A stretch of 64,000 bases of DNA, taken from NCBI GenBank assembly GCA_004794655.1, contig SMMW01000178.1, positions 186,001-250,000 of the forward strand, read 5' to 3'. Made by a program: the position numbers and the translations under genes. Source of the DNA: Marisa cornuarietis (lineage: Eukaryota > Mollusca > Gastropoda > Architaenioglossa > Ampullariidae). A model generated the notes under the pieces. The model was not told the DNA's origin and did no database searches. It was given only the letters and a program-made list of their open reading frames with translations. Below are positions 1 through 13,900 of this stretch, in pieces (the stretch's first letter is position 1; every line of letters begins with the position of its first letter).

Positions 1-494
1 TTTGTGGTTTGATATCATGTCTCCATGTTTTGGAAGAAAAGGGCATCAGGAAAGATTTAAATCTTCAAATCAGCATTTCCTGTTTCTGTGCTACAGGATG
101 TGACACTATTAAAAAATGGCTGATTGTATTTTATACAATTTTGTTAACGTTTTTTTTAAGATAATTTTTAAGTAAAACTTATTGAATATCGTGCATACTG
201 TGCATAATCTCTAAAGTGTCCACACATATTTATACACAAGGCTCTAAATTGGGTTCAGTCAGTTACTGGTGGAGTTTCTGTGTATCTTTGATCACAGAGG
301 TTAGTGACTTGATCACAGAGGTTAGAGGTTTGAAGTGTCTTGTGCTGTATTTAAGAAGAAGCAAATGGAAGGGAAGCAGTTTTGGATGGGTAGTGGTGAA
401 CTCAGAAACTCTGTAGAATAGAGGTGGGTTGATAGATGAGATTACTGATTAATGTAGTAGTCTCATGGGGTTTGTTTCCTCTTTATCTTTGCAG

Positions 495-2873
495 CTGTCA
501 AAACACTTGAATTTTGAATGTCCACAGAGGAGTATTCCATGTCCTTTGGACAACTGTTCTAGCCCGGTAAGAAACATCTGCTTAGATAGTGGAGAATAGT
601 TTGCGTTTTATCTCAGAGGTTCAATACTATTTTTCTACTGGTATGTCTGTCTGGAAGTACAACCACAGCCATGTTTTTGACAGTTAAATCAGCTATCAAG
701 TTTCCTGACTTCCCTGTGAATATCTGTTTTCCTCACTCTGATGTCTTAGATATTATATTTGCATGCACTAGGTTTCAGTGGTCTACAACTGCATTTATGT
801 AGAATACTATAGACCTGCTGATGTGCTTCCAAACTATAGTATTTATTCTTCCTTTTTAGCTCCCTTTGGAACGCTTTGTGGCCCATCTTCAGAAAAACAC
901 AGGCAAACACTTGCAGTGGGTGATGGCACAAATTCTTGAGCTAGCAGACAGCATCGAATCACTCAAAGGAGGCAATGCCAGTTCAGGTTCAAAGATGTCC
1001 ACATCGCGACAACAGTCAGCAAGTGGAGTGTCTGATGGGTTCGGTGCGTTATCTACAAAGGTTGAGCAGCTGGAACAAGAAATACGGCGACTCATGCAGC
1101 AGCATCCTCCACTAGAAGGAGCGATTGGAGGGGTAGAGTCACCGAGTGTTGATGGAACGGCATCAGCTTCAAATGCTGTGAGTATGGATGCTTGTAATGT
1201 CTAGGTGACCATGAGTGCCATGCCAATGACAGACTGCTTTGAAATACAAGAAACTTAGAAAAATAGCTCTGCTCAGATTTTAAAGTTTTAATTTGCAAAA
1301 TATAGTCACAAAGTTAAAGATAGACCCACAGCATTTGATTACTGGGAAGTGAGAAGCTATCTCAGGGCCAGTTTTTTATAAAGGTGGTGCCTCCCTTCCT
1401 CTATTGGTGTCAGGGACACATTCATCATTTGGATCAACAAGGAAAAGTATGCTAGTAGTCAACCAGGTTGTGTACCTAATCCTTCAGGCACCTGCTTCCC
1501 CAAATTCAAAAGAAAATTAACAAAACTAATTTTCAAAATATATTCCCTCCCAATCACACTTGAAAAGTATATAAATATATTTGACATAAATAGAAGTGTT
1601 ATGATTTTTTAGGAGAATCAGATGGCTGTCATATGTATTAAATCACTTTTTAAACTTGTACCATTCTCTTGCCTTTAACCCCTTAACCAGGGTACTATGG
1701 AGGTCAGCACTGAACGGTTCTCAGCTATGGAGATCAAGGTCAGCTCCCTGGAGCCCATCTTGAGCGTCCTGCATGGAGAAATGAACCGGTGCATCGCTGC
1801 CGTCGAGAGCCTCGAGAGCCGGTTTCAGCAGGAGATAATTCAGACACAGGAGTTGCGACGAAAGATGGAACAGTATGAGCAAAGCATTCAGGCAGTGAAC
1901 ACCAGCGTTTCTCAGTTTGAAGTCAAGAGCAGAGAGTTAGAGCACAGGCTTCTTAACCTCTCACAGGACCAGGCAGATGGAACTCTCCTGTGGCAGATTC
2001 CCAATTTCAGCAAGGTAATTTCTACTTTTATTTGCTGTGAAATGACTTATGCTTTTGTGTCTGTGTGTGGTGAGTGGTATAATTGTGAGATTGTATATGT
2101 GCTTGCATGTGTAAGAGAGGGACAAACCATATCATTAAACATACGTTCATGTTTTCAGTTTTGTTCATTTTGTTGTTCAATTGTACCTTTTTAAGAGTTG
2201 TATACATTTCTCTGTGGTAGTGATAGTGCATGTAGCAACTCACATCATTTTTTTTAACTTCAGCTAGTGTTACTCACTGAGCATGTCCCTGGAATCTCTC
2301 TTCCTCATTCATTGAGATTACAACAATTTAATGTTTACACTGTTAGTTCTCTAAACAATAAATCCACTTAAATGTTCACCTTCTTATCTTTTATTTCAGG
2401 TTCGGGCAGATGCAGTATCAGGCAAAGTGTCCAACATCCACTCACGGCCATTCTACACCGGGCCAATCGGTTACAAGATGTGCGTTAGGCTTTACCCCAA
2501 CGGTGACGGAATGGGCAAAGGCACTCACTTGTCACTGTTCTTCACCATCATGCGCAGTAACCATGATGCCTTGCTGCCCTGGCCCTTCAAGCAGAAGGTC
2601 TACTTCATGCTGATCGACCAGAACTTCAAGAAGCATGTTGTGGATGCCTTTAGGTCTGAGCCGACCAGCTCGTCTTTCCAGCGCCCTACATCAGAGATGA
2701 ACATCGCCACGGGCTGCCCTTTGTTTGTGGCTTTGTCCAAGCTGACCACCACAGGGCTCGGATACCTGAAGGACGACACAATGTACATTCGTGTAATGGT
2801 GGAAACCGATGGCTTAGACCAGCATCTGAAGCAGTTTGACCCACACAGCATCCCTCTGTCAACCAATAATTAG
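495..2873 (+). CDS. TRAF: TRAF-family signalling adaptor, 3' part (TRAF zinc finger, coiled coil, MATH)
   Basis: Four exons with GT-AG borders and matching phases are visible: 495-566, 860-1177, 1691-2014 and 2400-2873 (stop TAG), giving 395 residues. The RING and earlier zinc fingers would lie left of the window. Exon 1 carries a TRAF-type finger end (ECPQRSIPCPLDNC). The next two exons form a long Gln/Glu-rich coiled coil. The last two hold the C-terminal MATH/TRAF domain (DGTLLWQIPNFSK, then GYKMCVRLYPNGDGMGKGTH and LLPWPFKQKV), the part that in this family trimerises and binds receptor tails. By motif wording the domain falls in the TRAF2/3/5 group. Known role of the family: cytoplasmic adaptors and ubiquitin-ligase scaffolds for TNF-receptor and Toll/IL-1-type signalling. 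The MATH domain is split by an intron after PNFSK, unlike the neighbouring TRAF at 11-18 kb. The exact vertebrate orthologue is uncertain. Confidence 0.93.
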
Positions 2874-3164
2874 GCGTTTTTTTATGGATCTGGAGGTAGC
2901 GGAGTTCTCGTCATTAACCTGCATTGATTATGTGTTATGAATCCGCTTGGATATTTTAACTCTTCCTTTACAGTTTACACCAGCAAACGCAAATGTCTTC
3001 ATAGCTATAGAGCTCAGCTGTGTCAATACACCTGTATTGAATGTTAATGAAGCTGCACTTTCAGGTTGAAATGTTTATCTTGATGTGTTAATGTGCGCTT
3101 CACTTTTGCATGTAAGGGACATAAGAAGTACTTGCAATGTATGCTACATTTCCTTTTCTTTAAT

Positions 3165-3170
3165 AATAAA
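3165..3170 (+). terminator. Candidate polyadenylation signal of the left TRAF gene
   Basis: AATAAA occurs about 290 bp after the TRAF stop codon in an AT-rich stretch and is the first canonical hexamer downstream on this strand. The cleavage site itself cannot be seen. Confidence 0.45.
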
Positions 3171-3338
3171 TATTTATGTTGTACATAGATCTGTCTAGGC
3201 GCATGGCATTTACAACAACAACAAAAAACAAAAACCTCTCAATCTGTGCACATAAATACTTCCACATACAAATTCATTAAACCTAAATGCCATTCACCTC
3301 TGTCTAACTGATCACCTGCACAAAGCATGTCTCGCACG

Positions 3339-3510
3339 TTCAAACATGAACTGCAGTTAACAGGGAGTAGTGTTAAGTAAGAGCTTGTATTACACATTCA
3401 AACATGAGCTGCAGTTAACAGGAAGTAGTGTTAAGTAAGAGCTTGTATTACACATTCAAACATGAACTGCAGTTAACAGGGAGTATTGTTAAGTAACAGT
3501 TTATAACACA
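3339..3510. repeat. 58-bp tandem repeat, about three copies
   Basis: Copies begin at 3339, 3397 and 3455, each starting TTCAAACATGARCTGCAGTT. The first two differ by only a few bases; the third diverges in its last 20 bases. The array lies just downstream of the TRAF poly(A) signal. No coding content. Confidence 0.85.
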
Positions 3511-3929
3511 TCCACACATTAACACCAGGAAGGGCTTATTTTGAACTGTTTTCTTTGAAAAATTTTTAAGTTAAGCCCTGTATATCTACATGTTTCAAAC
3601 TTTGACACTGTTAAAAATGTGACAGGAGAGAGAAACCAAATCAGAATATTAGAGAGTTATTTTAAGATATGTAAATACATGTGATAAAATGATTGTATTG
3701 TGTGAATGCATAGATCATGCTAATTTAAGCATGGGAAATGTGTCAAAAATGAAAAAGCATTGAATCAGGCCTGTGTTTAAAACTCTGCTTTAGTATGTAC
3801 ATGTATGTGTATTATACTATGGTGGATTATACCGTAACACTGCCAATGAGACTTTGAGAGGCTTGTGCAGTTGTAGATGAAACGTTTATCTCACCTTTTT
3901 AGTATCTTTTTTTTTTCTTCTTGTTATTG

Positions 3930-4097
3930 GGATGCCAGTTGTGCAACAGTTAGCGCCTGTCAATGAAGTGAGGGTTGGCTATCCTGTGTCTCCTGGGTTT
4001 AACACTTGTCTCGGGCACGCTGTTCTTTCTTTGCCTGTGGCATCTGTTTACAGGGCTGGCAGGCTTTTTGCTGGGTCAACGTAAAACACCAATTTGT
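3930..4097 (+). mobile_element. tRNA-derived SINE, internally deleted copy
   Basis: The head contains an A-box-like segment (CAACAGTTAGCGCCTGTC) and a B-box-like segment (TCCTGGGTTTAACACTTG). It is followed by the same 3' core seen at 4431 and 22962 (CACGCTGTTCTTTCTTTGCC, CATCTGTTTACAGGGCTGG) and the tail GTAAAACACCAATTTG. This copy lacks the segment CCGTGATATAGCCTTAG present in its relatives. It was identified by comparing copies inside the window. Confidence 0.7.
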
Positions 4098-4430
4098 ATT
4101 CTTTTTTGCCTCTTTGTTGATTGTGTGGCTGAAAAAGGTTCTTCTGACACTTTTACTCTATAATAAATTGAAAATGTAATAAATATACAAGCGCTTTTGA
4201 ACATACTTTGATGAATGTTGTGGTTGTGCTCCATTTTTGTCCTTAACTGGGTGACATTGGTACCCAACAGCGTTTGAGTAAATACACACACCTGGAGAAC
4301 ATACTGGACTTTCCAAATAAAAAGAAAGCAAAGATAACTGATGAGATTCCTATGAGAGGAATATTTGGTTAGTATTGGACAAATGGTGTGGACATGCACA
4401 CCAACCAAACCCTCCCTTCAATTTACTTAG

Positions 4431-4597
4431 GATGGCCCACTGGCGCAGCGATTAGCCCTTGTCAGTAAGGATTGGCTCACATAGGTTCAGCTCTTCTCAG
4501 GCACGCTGTTCTTTCTCTGCATGTGAGATCAGCTTACAGAGCTGACTGCCTTTCCGTGATGTAGCCTTAGTTGCTGAATCAGTGTAAAACACCAATT
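4431..4597 (+). mobile_element. tRNA-derived SINE, near full-length
   Basis: It starts with ACTGGCGCAGCGATTAGCCC (A-box region), then a B-box-like GGTTCAGCTCTTCTC, the core CACGCTGTTCTTTCTCTGCA and CTTTCCGTGATGTAGCCTTA, and ends at GTGTAAAACACCAATTCC. It has the same architecture as the copy at 22962 and lies about 330 bp from the copy at 3930 in the same orientation. Confidence 0.72.
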
Positions 4598-4599
4598 CC

Positions 4600-7500
4600 C
4601 CCTCCCCCCCCTGATATGTTTGCTTTAAGGTAATGGGATACAGTTTTTTTCTTGCGCACGCACACACACTCATTCCCAGCAACAGTATATATATATATAG
4701 TGGTGACTACAGTCAACGTGGAGACATGGAACCTAAAGTCGGACTCAACCAGTAGAACTATTTGCTGTGATCTAACCCTTGAAGACACATTTATGTACAC
4801 CGCAGTCTGTGCAGTGTGGCTCAGTCTGTGCAGAGTGCACAAGATTGTGGCTCACGCATCGCACCTCACCAGTGGCGCGTTCTGTCGCATGTTCTCCGGG
4901 GTCAGGTATAGACACGCCCTGTCCAGAAGATGTGATCAGGTGCTGACATCAAATCTAGATATTTGCGAACCTCAGAGATCTTGCAGCTGAAGAACTCGCT
5001 AAAGACCTGTGGTAGCTGTAAAGTGGAATAAATCATAGGCAGTGGTGTCGCCTTGCTGCGGCCAGTCAGTCAGAGGTACATTCCAATATGTCGGTATGAA
5101 GATATGTTACTTTCGAGCCTGTGGATGCACTTAGTAACATAAGTCTTGTGACCTGTCTGTGTGTGGTAGTCTTTAGCCACATTCTCAGCGCACCAACGAG
5201 ATCACTTAACCTCATCATAAATTTTCAAGAACCAAGGTGCACAGTTCAATTAGCATTTCAGACGTTCAGACATCATGGTTGTTTTAGGAAGAATAGCGTC
5301 CAGCTGACCAATGAATGGTGAGTAGTGCTCACTGAGCAATTGCTCAGAATGTTTGTCAATACTGCGTAGAGAGGCGATATACCTGGGCTAGAAAGAAAGT
5401 TCAAGGAAAATACTGTATGATCAGATGAGAGATTGTGACTGCACCATATATGCATAACCAGTCCAAGATACCATCTTTCTTGCGAGCTGGCGGCATCGCT
5501 GACTGGAAAAAACAGAAGATGGTGTGCATCAATGCTGCCACTTTGATATTATCATGATGAAATTTGCTATCAAAGTGTCTCCAGAAAGTACTGAAGGGTT
5601 GTTAAGTGTATAACTGTAGTCCAGAGATTGCAAAACTCTGAGAAAAAGTCAAGGCTGCAACCCCTTTCCTGATGGCGGGAGGAGTCTGTAAATGTGCAAG
5701 TGCTACGATCTACAGAGGGCTACAATTGGTAATTGCAGAAGTTAAAAAGTGTGTGGGAATGCTAGAGATGTAAAAAAGACAGGAACTTAGATGTGATGAT
5801 TTGTAGATGACAGCTTTGATTCCACCACTTGACATCGCAGGGCGAGGAAATAATTGCCCATCGGAGTTCAGTCAGCACAAACGCCATCATCACCATATCT
5901 CATTTATGATGAAGAGCTCTTAGTCACGATTAGTGATAAACTCTACGATCTGGGTAAGTGACTGGTGCGCCCATGTGACAGACTGGCGGACTTGTCGTGT
6001 AGGAGAGACGGGCAGACGGAGGAGTCTGTACATAGAGCAGCTTGAGGCGCTTTGCATGACCTTATAAAGAAAGAGGAACGATCAACGAAAATTAGAATGA
6101 ACCTGTTCCATCCCGCGGATTGGCTGCATGTGGGAGCGAGCAGAGACAAGGACTGACAGTGTGGTGTATAACACGAGACGACATGGAATGAGGTCTAACA
6201 AGGGGGAAAGGTTACGTTTTTAACTTCTTTCCGTAGACATGTATCTCAAGAGATGGGGAAAAGTATCCAACACTGAGTTTCACCCATTCACGAGAAAAAA
6301 AAGTCATCCACTAGACCGTTTAACATGCGCGCATCGCTACACTTAATTTACAAAATGTATTTTCCTTCTTTTCCTCTCCAGTGTGGATTGTCCATCCATC
6401 TCACCTTCATGCATTCTCCCTTCTTTTGTTCTTTTTCCTTTGGTTCAAGATATATTAGTATTATTTGTCAATTGTCTAGGGTACAAAATCAGCCAGAGAT
6501 AGGTCTAATTCAAACAACCAGTTAATGTTTCCAGATATTTTTAACACTTTAAGATTAGAAAATCATATAGATAACTGCCCCAGGTAAAACTATTTCAAAA
6601 CTAAGAGAACGTTCCCAGGAGGTAGATCTTCAGTAATGGGAGACTGATGGTTTTTTCCCACAAAAAACTTATTTGGATCTCACTCATTAAGAAATAAGCT
6701 TTGGAAGCCATACCTTTACATGCCAATGATATTTGTAAAAATAGAGCGTTTGAGCATTCCTCAGACACAGACCTCTGGGAAGGAGACCTTATAAGCATGG
6801 TACAAGTCACTATTTTCATTAAAATCAGAAATAAAAGGCGCCTTCACATAAAATTCTGAAATTATTTAAGTGTATAATTACTTTTTTTATAACAACTAAA
6901 AAAAATAGCACAAGAGAAAACCAGAAAAAAACATCTCCTGGATTTATTACCAAGACTTTTTCATAAACTTAAAGCACAATTTTATATCAACATTTAATTG
7001 TGTATGCTACTATTTTCAAGAAATATCGTGTTTAAACAATGACCTTGTACCACATAAATAAACTCATAACATGATATGCTAGTATTTGGAAAGATTCTTG
7101 TACTTTCAAATGTTCATAAAGCATCCAAAAACATATTAACACCATACTGCCACTTAGTATATTGATTCCCAAGTGTCTATTTTTTTTTTTTACCTTGCAA
7201 CACATAAAAAGAAAATTGGAAGAATAGACACAAAACAACATCTAGAATGTTAAAAGTGGTAATTTTGCTACTAAGCAGAAGTATTTTGTTTTGTAAAATT
7301 TGAAGACACAGAGCTGAAAGTTTCACCCAAAAAATGAAGGATGCAAAAAAGATAACAAGAAAAAAAAAGATGGAAAAGGCTGAGACATCCCTCTCAAGCA
7401 CTAGGAAAAGGTTCGTGACCTAATAGGTTCAAGGAGAGAACTCACCAAATATGAGCAAAGAACAAAGAATGAAAGTGAACTGTGAAGAGCTGGAGTGCTG

Positions 7501-8980
7501 ACAAGCAAACCACCGCAGGTCTTAGAGACTAAGATGGAACCAAACATGGCTAGGGACATGAACTGTACAACCATTTGATTGCATTTGATTTTCAGAAACC
7601 CTGTACAAGCCAACACAAGACACTCACTACATCACATCACCATACAATCTGCTGTTGTTTTCGAATGCTCTAAACAACATAATTTTGCATTCATGTTCCC
7701 AAGTTAACACAAATTAACTCTTTACAATTTACTCAAGCATTAGTCTGCTTGGTGGTTAACAAAAACCTTGAACTGTAAAAGCCAATACAAGGAACAATTT
7801 CTTTTTAAAAAACCGTTCCATGTTTGTCACATTTTCAGTTAGTCAAAAACATGCAATATGCTTCCTTTATGTCAGGTAATGTCTTTTTCTAAGCTTAAAT
7901 GGAAATGCTGACTAAACACAATCTCTCATTTTCTCATCCATGTATTCAATATCATGTCTTTTTTTTTAATGTGCACTTATTTGCAAATAGTGAAACATCA
8001 AGTTCTTGCGAGAAACTTTAGTGTTGGTCATTTAGCAGGTACAGCTAACAACAATAACTCCAGTAACTGTGACCATCAGATCAACTGAAGAATCTGTGAC
8101 AGTTTTAAAATGATATTTTTATATTTTCCCCTTTCTCAAAACTTGTTACTGAATGCTTCAAGCAGTGTACAATAATGCTGACTGATGATTGCAATTCGTG
8201 CAGAGAAACACAATCAACAAAATCAGCCATTAAAAATAAACATAAAATATGCAAAAAACAAAACAAAACAAAAAAGTGGAGCAACCGATTATTGCTAGTT
8301 ATTGCACTCAGAATAAGTAAGCCTCTTTCAATTTTAAAAATGAGAAAAAGAAATTTTTTTCTCTGTTACAAAACTGAGCTGTCTCAACAGAAAGGTAATT
8401 CATTCAAATCTAAGATCAGATGAATTAAGCCGTACACAGAATGAACATTTTCTAAGCGGTTTTAAAAACAATGATGACAAGAGTATATTGTGCATATCAA
8501 ATACAATGTAAGGATCACATAACGTAATTTCTGTTGTGATACAGTGAAAGACAATACTTGAAAATACGATAGAAATGACAGCAGGACCAAATGATGTTGA
8601 TGAAGAATGCAAATTGGCTTAACAACAAAAACCTAAAGAAATTATCAAAGGTAGAAATTAATTGCTGCCATCATGCATACAGGCACAACTTTAGCCAATA
8701 GTTTCCTGGATAAGATGACAGAATGACCACAGGAAATTCCACAGCAGTCACTGAGAAAGTGTGTTCACCTATTCTTAGATATTCTGAATCCCTCTAGTGT
8801 AACTCCAGTTAGACTGACTGGACCTCTGGCCGTGGCACACAGGACATAGAATCCTACTGCTGGCGCTTTGTTACATAAAACTAGCAATGTCTTAAGATTG
8901 GAAAGGTTGACAGTGGATTCTGCTCTTATATGTTTGGTTGGTTGGTTGGTTAGGAAGGTGCTTTCACACTATGGGGAAAA
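4600..8980. other. AT-rich intergenic DNA between two convergent TRAF genes
   Basis: No reading frame here has splice-site support, recognisable protein wording or a partner exon. Short frames on both strands are low-complexity. A short (TA)n run lies at 4687-4700. I see nothing else I can name. Confidence 0.6.
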
Positions 8981-8989
8981 GAGTGTGGG

Positions 8990-9185
8990 GAAGAAACCAA
9001 AGTACCTGAAGAAAACCTCGATGCCCAGCCCTGCAAAGAGTTGTCAAATACAGAGTGTCCTAAGATGAGATCTGAAACCAGAGCCTCACTCAAAAAGGTG
9101 TCACATACAGAGAAAATCCAAAGATGAGATCTGAATCCAGAGCCTGTCACTGCTGTGGCAACAAGCAAATGTTTAAACCGCTCCA
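8990..9185 (-). mobile_element. Degraded SINE copy with a 57-bp internal duplication
   Basis: Read on the minus strand, the B-box-like segment GGATTCAGATCTCATCTTTG and the following core occur twice, 57 bp apart (on the plus strand the motif GATGAGATCTGAA is near 9065 and 9124). The wording matches the window's SINE family but is strongly diverged. Confidence 0.45.
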
Positions 9186-10334
9186 CTATCAGGTGCCCCT
9201 ATATATGTCTGATAATGTGTGTATATATATATATACAAACATTTTGAGTATATTTTGTCATGTGTGCATGTAAATGTACGATTATTCTGCGTAAGTGAAC
9301 CACACTACCATTGAAAGTGCTACAGAAACCTGTTCAGATTCATTATCACTGTACCGTGAACTGCACTTTAAAGTGAAAGCAATGCATGACAAACAACTTC
9401 ATCAAGCTCTTCTGCTGGATTTGCATTTTTCATCAACAGATGTTTAAAACTTTATGATAAATAATATGCCTTTTAATGACAATATTCAAGTCAACCTCAA
9501 TTTAAAATTTCCCAATGATCCTTCACCTGTGCATGCCACTGATGACATCCCATCACAAACAGATATATGCGCACACACACATACACAGGTGCAAAAAAAT
9601 TATGTCATTCATGCATCCAAATTCTTAACTGTGTATATTTAACCCAACTATTGCTAGCATATTCTCAATCACAAAATATACCAATATGATAAAGCAGTGG
9701 GCAATATTATATGCTTTCTTGTGAACAGAGAAACATTAACTTCAGAACTCATGAAACATGTTATATAATTATGGTTCACTTGAGCTTCTTGTATACAACA
9801 GCAAAAACAAAAAGAAAAAAAGCAAAGTTCACACAATGTTTTTATGCATGCACATTCATTTTCACTCAAATGATACAAACCCTATAAACCACATGCCAGT
9901 ACTATGAGATCCTCAAAACTCAATGTCATTGCCAGTTGTTTTGTTATAGGGACCAAACTGGTGCCTTGTTTTTTGTTTTTTTGTTTGTTCATAACCTGGT
10001 CCTCATCCAACAAGTGGAAGAAACTAGCACAGATAGTGAAGGTTAAGTTTCATTTGTAAATCATTTATCACACAAATAAAATGCTCAATTCAGGCAAAAC
10101 GACCAGAACATTTGATCATCTCTCCACCTGTAAATCTGTTTTTTTTTGTGAATGTGAATGCCTCTTGATAACAATTCACAGCTAAAAGGCTAGTCAAGAC
10201 CCAGATATTAATTATAACCAGAACAAAAATGATAAAAATTATTCACCCATCAACCTGCAACCTGAACTTTCCTTGTTTTGAAGAAAGGTGTGGGTAAGGG
10301 GTTCATTGTGAAAGTGAGAAGGGAGCAGTAGAGG

Positions 10335-10508
10335 ACTGGAGCTGTATACCGAACCATCAGGGAAGGCTATATCACTGTCAAGCAGCTGACCCACTGAACA
10401 GGTTCCACATGAAGAGAAAGAGCAGCATACCCAAGATGTGATCTGAAACCGGAACATCTGCTTGACTATACTGGTGACAAACACTTATGCACTGCACTAC
10501 AGGATTGC
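10335..10508 (-). mobile_element. tRNA-derived SINE copy, diverged
   Basis: On the minus strand the order is A-box-like GCAGTGCATAAGTGTTTGTC, B-box-like CGGTTTCAGATCACATCTTG, core GCTGCTCTTTCTCTTCATGT, then GTGATATAGCCTTCCC. This matches the copy at 22962 block by block. It lies about 480 bp downstream of the second TRAF stop codon. Confidence 0.6.
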
Positions 10509-10986
10509 CATACGTGAAGATGAGACCTTCAAACACAACATGAGCATAAGTAAAGGTAACATCTCCTTGTAACAGCAAGAACTGTGAGTGGTTCACTCTA
10601 TCCAAGGCATGTAGGAGGCAAAGCCCAATCCTCTGTTTGCAACCTTCTATCTTTCTAGATAAACCTGATCTGTGAGATGGGGACAAGGAGCTTTTTTTAG
10701 TCGCAGGCCTAGGCAAGTCTCAAATCAGCAACCTTTGGCAGTGAAGCTGAGCATGCTAATCAGCAGGCTATGGCACCTCCAAACACAATAAATAAAAAAG
10801 AATTTTAACCCCAATTATTGCTTCTACGTTTGACCATTCCATGTTTTATATTCCTGAAAGTCCCGGGCAACTAACACTTCCTGTGTATCACTATGTTCTC
10901 AATTGTCTGCAAGGTGTCCCTGCGAAGTGTTGATCAGTCAGATCTTTGCTGCATTCCATAAGCCTCCTACAAACATTAAGGGGAAG

Positions 10987-13900
10987 CTACTGTGGTGGAG
11001 CTGCTGAGGGCAGAGGTCCTTTGAGAGGGTTAAAGTCTGTGTACTTGTCTAGCCCATCTGTCTCCACAAAAATTTTTATAAACATCGTGTTGTCTTTCAG
11101 GTAACCAAACTGTGGGTTAACCAACTTAGAGAGGGGCAGAAACACAGGACAGCCACTGGCTATGTTCATCTCGGTTGTAGGGCGTTTGAATGATGAACTG
11201 GTAGGGTCAGGGCGAAAAGCATCAACAACATGTTCACGGTATTTCTGGTCTATAAGCATAAGTGTCACCTTCTGTTGGAATGGCCAAGGCAGCAAGCTAT
11301 CATAGTGACCCCTCATCAGCACAAAAAAGAGTGACAGATGAGTGCCCTTCCCCATGCCATCTCCATTGGGATAGATACGGGCACACATCTTGTAGCCAAC
11401 CACACCAGTGTAAAATGCTGGGGAGTAGATGCTCGTCACTTTGCCGCTGATGGCATCGCGTCGCTTGCGATCAAAATCTGAGATCTTCCATAGCAGTGTC
11501 CCATCAAAGCGAGCAAACTCCAATGCTTGCATACGCACTTCATGCTCGGCAATGGTGGCATCCTTGATGGCAATGGTGCGCTCCAATGCACGCACTTGGC
11601 TGGTCAGCTGGTCCACCTGACTGGTCAGCTGTTGGGCCCTCAGGCGATCAGCATGGGCCCGACTCTCCATCTGTTCCAGTGATCGCAGCAGCTGCTCAAT
11701 CTCATGATGCAACACTGGCATCACCTGTGGTTAAAAACAAAAACAATAAAGAAGCAAACAAACAAAAAAACAAAAACTCACAACTCTGATAAATTGTCAG
11801 AAGCATAGACTGAGGGTCACTTTCCAGTCTAAAAACAGAGCATACAAGCTTTGATTCAGCGTTTTTTCCTTTTTATCACTTGAACCTAAATAAAAACCAC
11901 TATTTCAAGGACCCTTTGAATATTTTGCTTTATGAAGAAAAAGGTCAAATATAAGATTTTGCATAAAACTAGTTTACAGTTAATGCAAGTAATGCTTTTT
12001 TCCACAAATCTGCAAACCTGGGCTATCAGGTCAGCATGCATGTTTTAAGAATATTTGTAGGGGGCTGCAAAAACGTAAAAAAAATGAATTACATAGAATT
12101 GTGACTTAGACAATCTATACTGGTAAATGAATCCCAGACACTTAATCCTCAGACACTTAATCCCCTAGACATTTAATCCCCAGACACTTAATCCTCAAAA
12201 TGAAATTTCAACTCAAAAAATTATGAAGTGAATGGAAAATTTAATTAAAATTCAAATACTTATTTTCATGTAAACATCAAAATAAGTTTGACAATTAAAA
12301 TAATACTTAACTTCAACATTTATAACATTAGTTCATAGTTTTTACAACAAGTGGGCGGCTCCTGGTCAGTATGGCCTTGGAACTGGCTGGTTATGTTAGG
12401 GAGTCCACCTAGTATCGCCTAGAGGGTAGATGGTTAATTGTAAATCCAGCGCATCCCAGTCTTACCAGAGTTACCCAGAGTTACTACGCGACACATTTCT
12501 CTTACGGTTATAATATTTCAAGTTCACAAAATAGCAGTTTTGAGTGTTGTGTCTTGATTTGGGGGCATTTTTGAGGATTAAGTGTCCGGGGATTAAGTGT
12601 CCCATCACCCTGGTATACAACTCACTTGGTCCATCATGTTCACTCTGTCCACAGTGTCCGTCACCTGCTGCCGAAGCACATCACCCTGAGACAGCTCTTC
12701 AATTTGCCGTGAAAGTTCTGTCGTCTTTTGCTCTAGCCCATTGATAGCTGTCACTATGCTATCAAGACTGGAGGTTGATGCTGTGGCCACTGGGAGAGCA
12801 AGCAGGCGTTGTTCTAGTTGCAGGACCTGGTCCATAAGCCATGCTGTGTGTTCTCCTAGCCCCATGGTCAGATGCTGATGAAATGTATCCATAGTCAACT
12901 GTGCACAGAAACAAAGGCACACAAACAACCATGTAGTTTAAGGTTTCAGATTAAAATCTACATGATTAAAACCTTAAAACAGTTAATAAAAATCTCTTTC
13001 CCTATCATTAGATTAGAACAATACTTTTTTGGGGGGCAGGGGTGGTTGGTGATAGAAGTTAGGTCTGCTAAAATTGAGAGAGAAGCTAAAAAATGTGGTT
13101 CTTGTGTCAGGTGGTGAAGAAAGTCTAATAATAATAATAATGAAGATTTTTATAGCGCATCTTCACACTCATAGAGAGAATGCTCTTAGCACTTAAAGCG
13201 GGGAAGAGACGTGGACTACATGGATAAAACACGAGGGACGAAAGAAAAAAACGACAGTACAAACAGAAAACACAAAAAGGCAGCAAGTAACAGAAACAGA
13301 GAATATAGTGATTCTGCAGAGAAAGATGTGTAGACAAGTAGCAAGAGCGGGAAGGGGGAGGGTAAGAAGGACGAGCATTGTGTGGACTGTGTTAGGAGTA
13401 ATGCTCAAGGAAGAGGTGAGTTTTCAGTGCAGATTTGAAGGATTCAGTTGTAGGAAGGTGGCGGATATGGAAAGGGAGAGAGTTCCATTGTTTTGCTGCA
13501 AAGAATATTCAGTAACTCAACTGCTTTCCACTCATTGACTAATCTGCTCTCCATTCCTTAACTCACCTGCTCTGTGCATCCCATAGGGCAGTGGATGCTG
13601 CGCTTAGGACACTCCCGCTCCTTATGATCTTTCATCTGCACACAAAGTATATTTACAAGTTGAATTGCCATCCAAAACATCTAATGCCATTCATTTAAAA
13701 TTGAAATGAAAGATACTACATATTTTAGAGGTTTTAAATTAAAAACAAGATATACATAGTTGCTGCTGGTTTGAGTGGTTTTGTCAAGACCCAACGCCTT
13801 TCACATAAATACCAAAAACAACATGGATATAAGAAACATCTGCAGAATCAAAGACAATTTCTTGCAAAGAAAAGAAACATGAGGCAAAAAAGAGAGGGAG

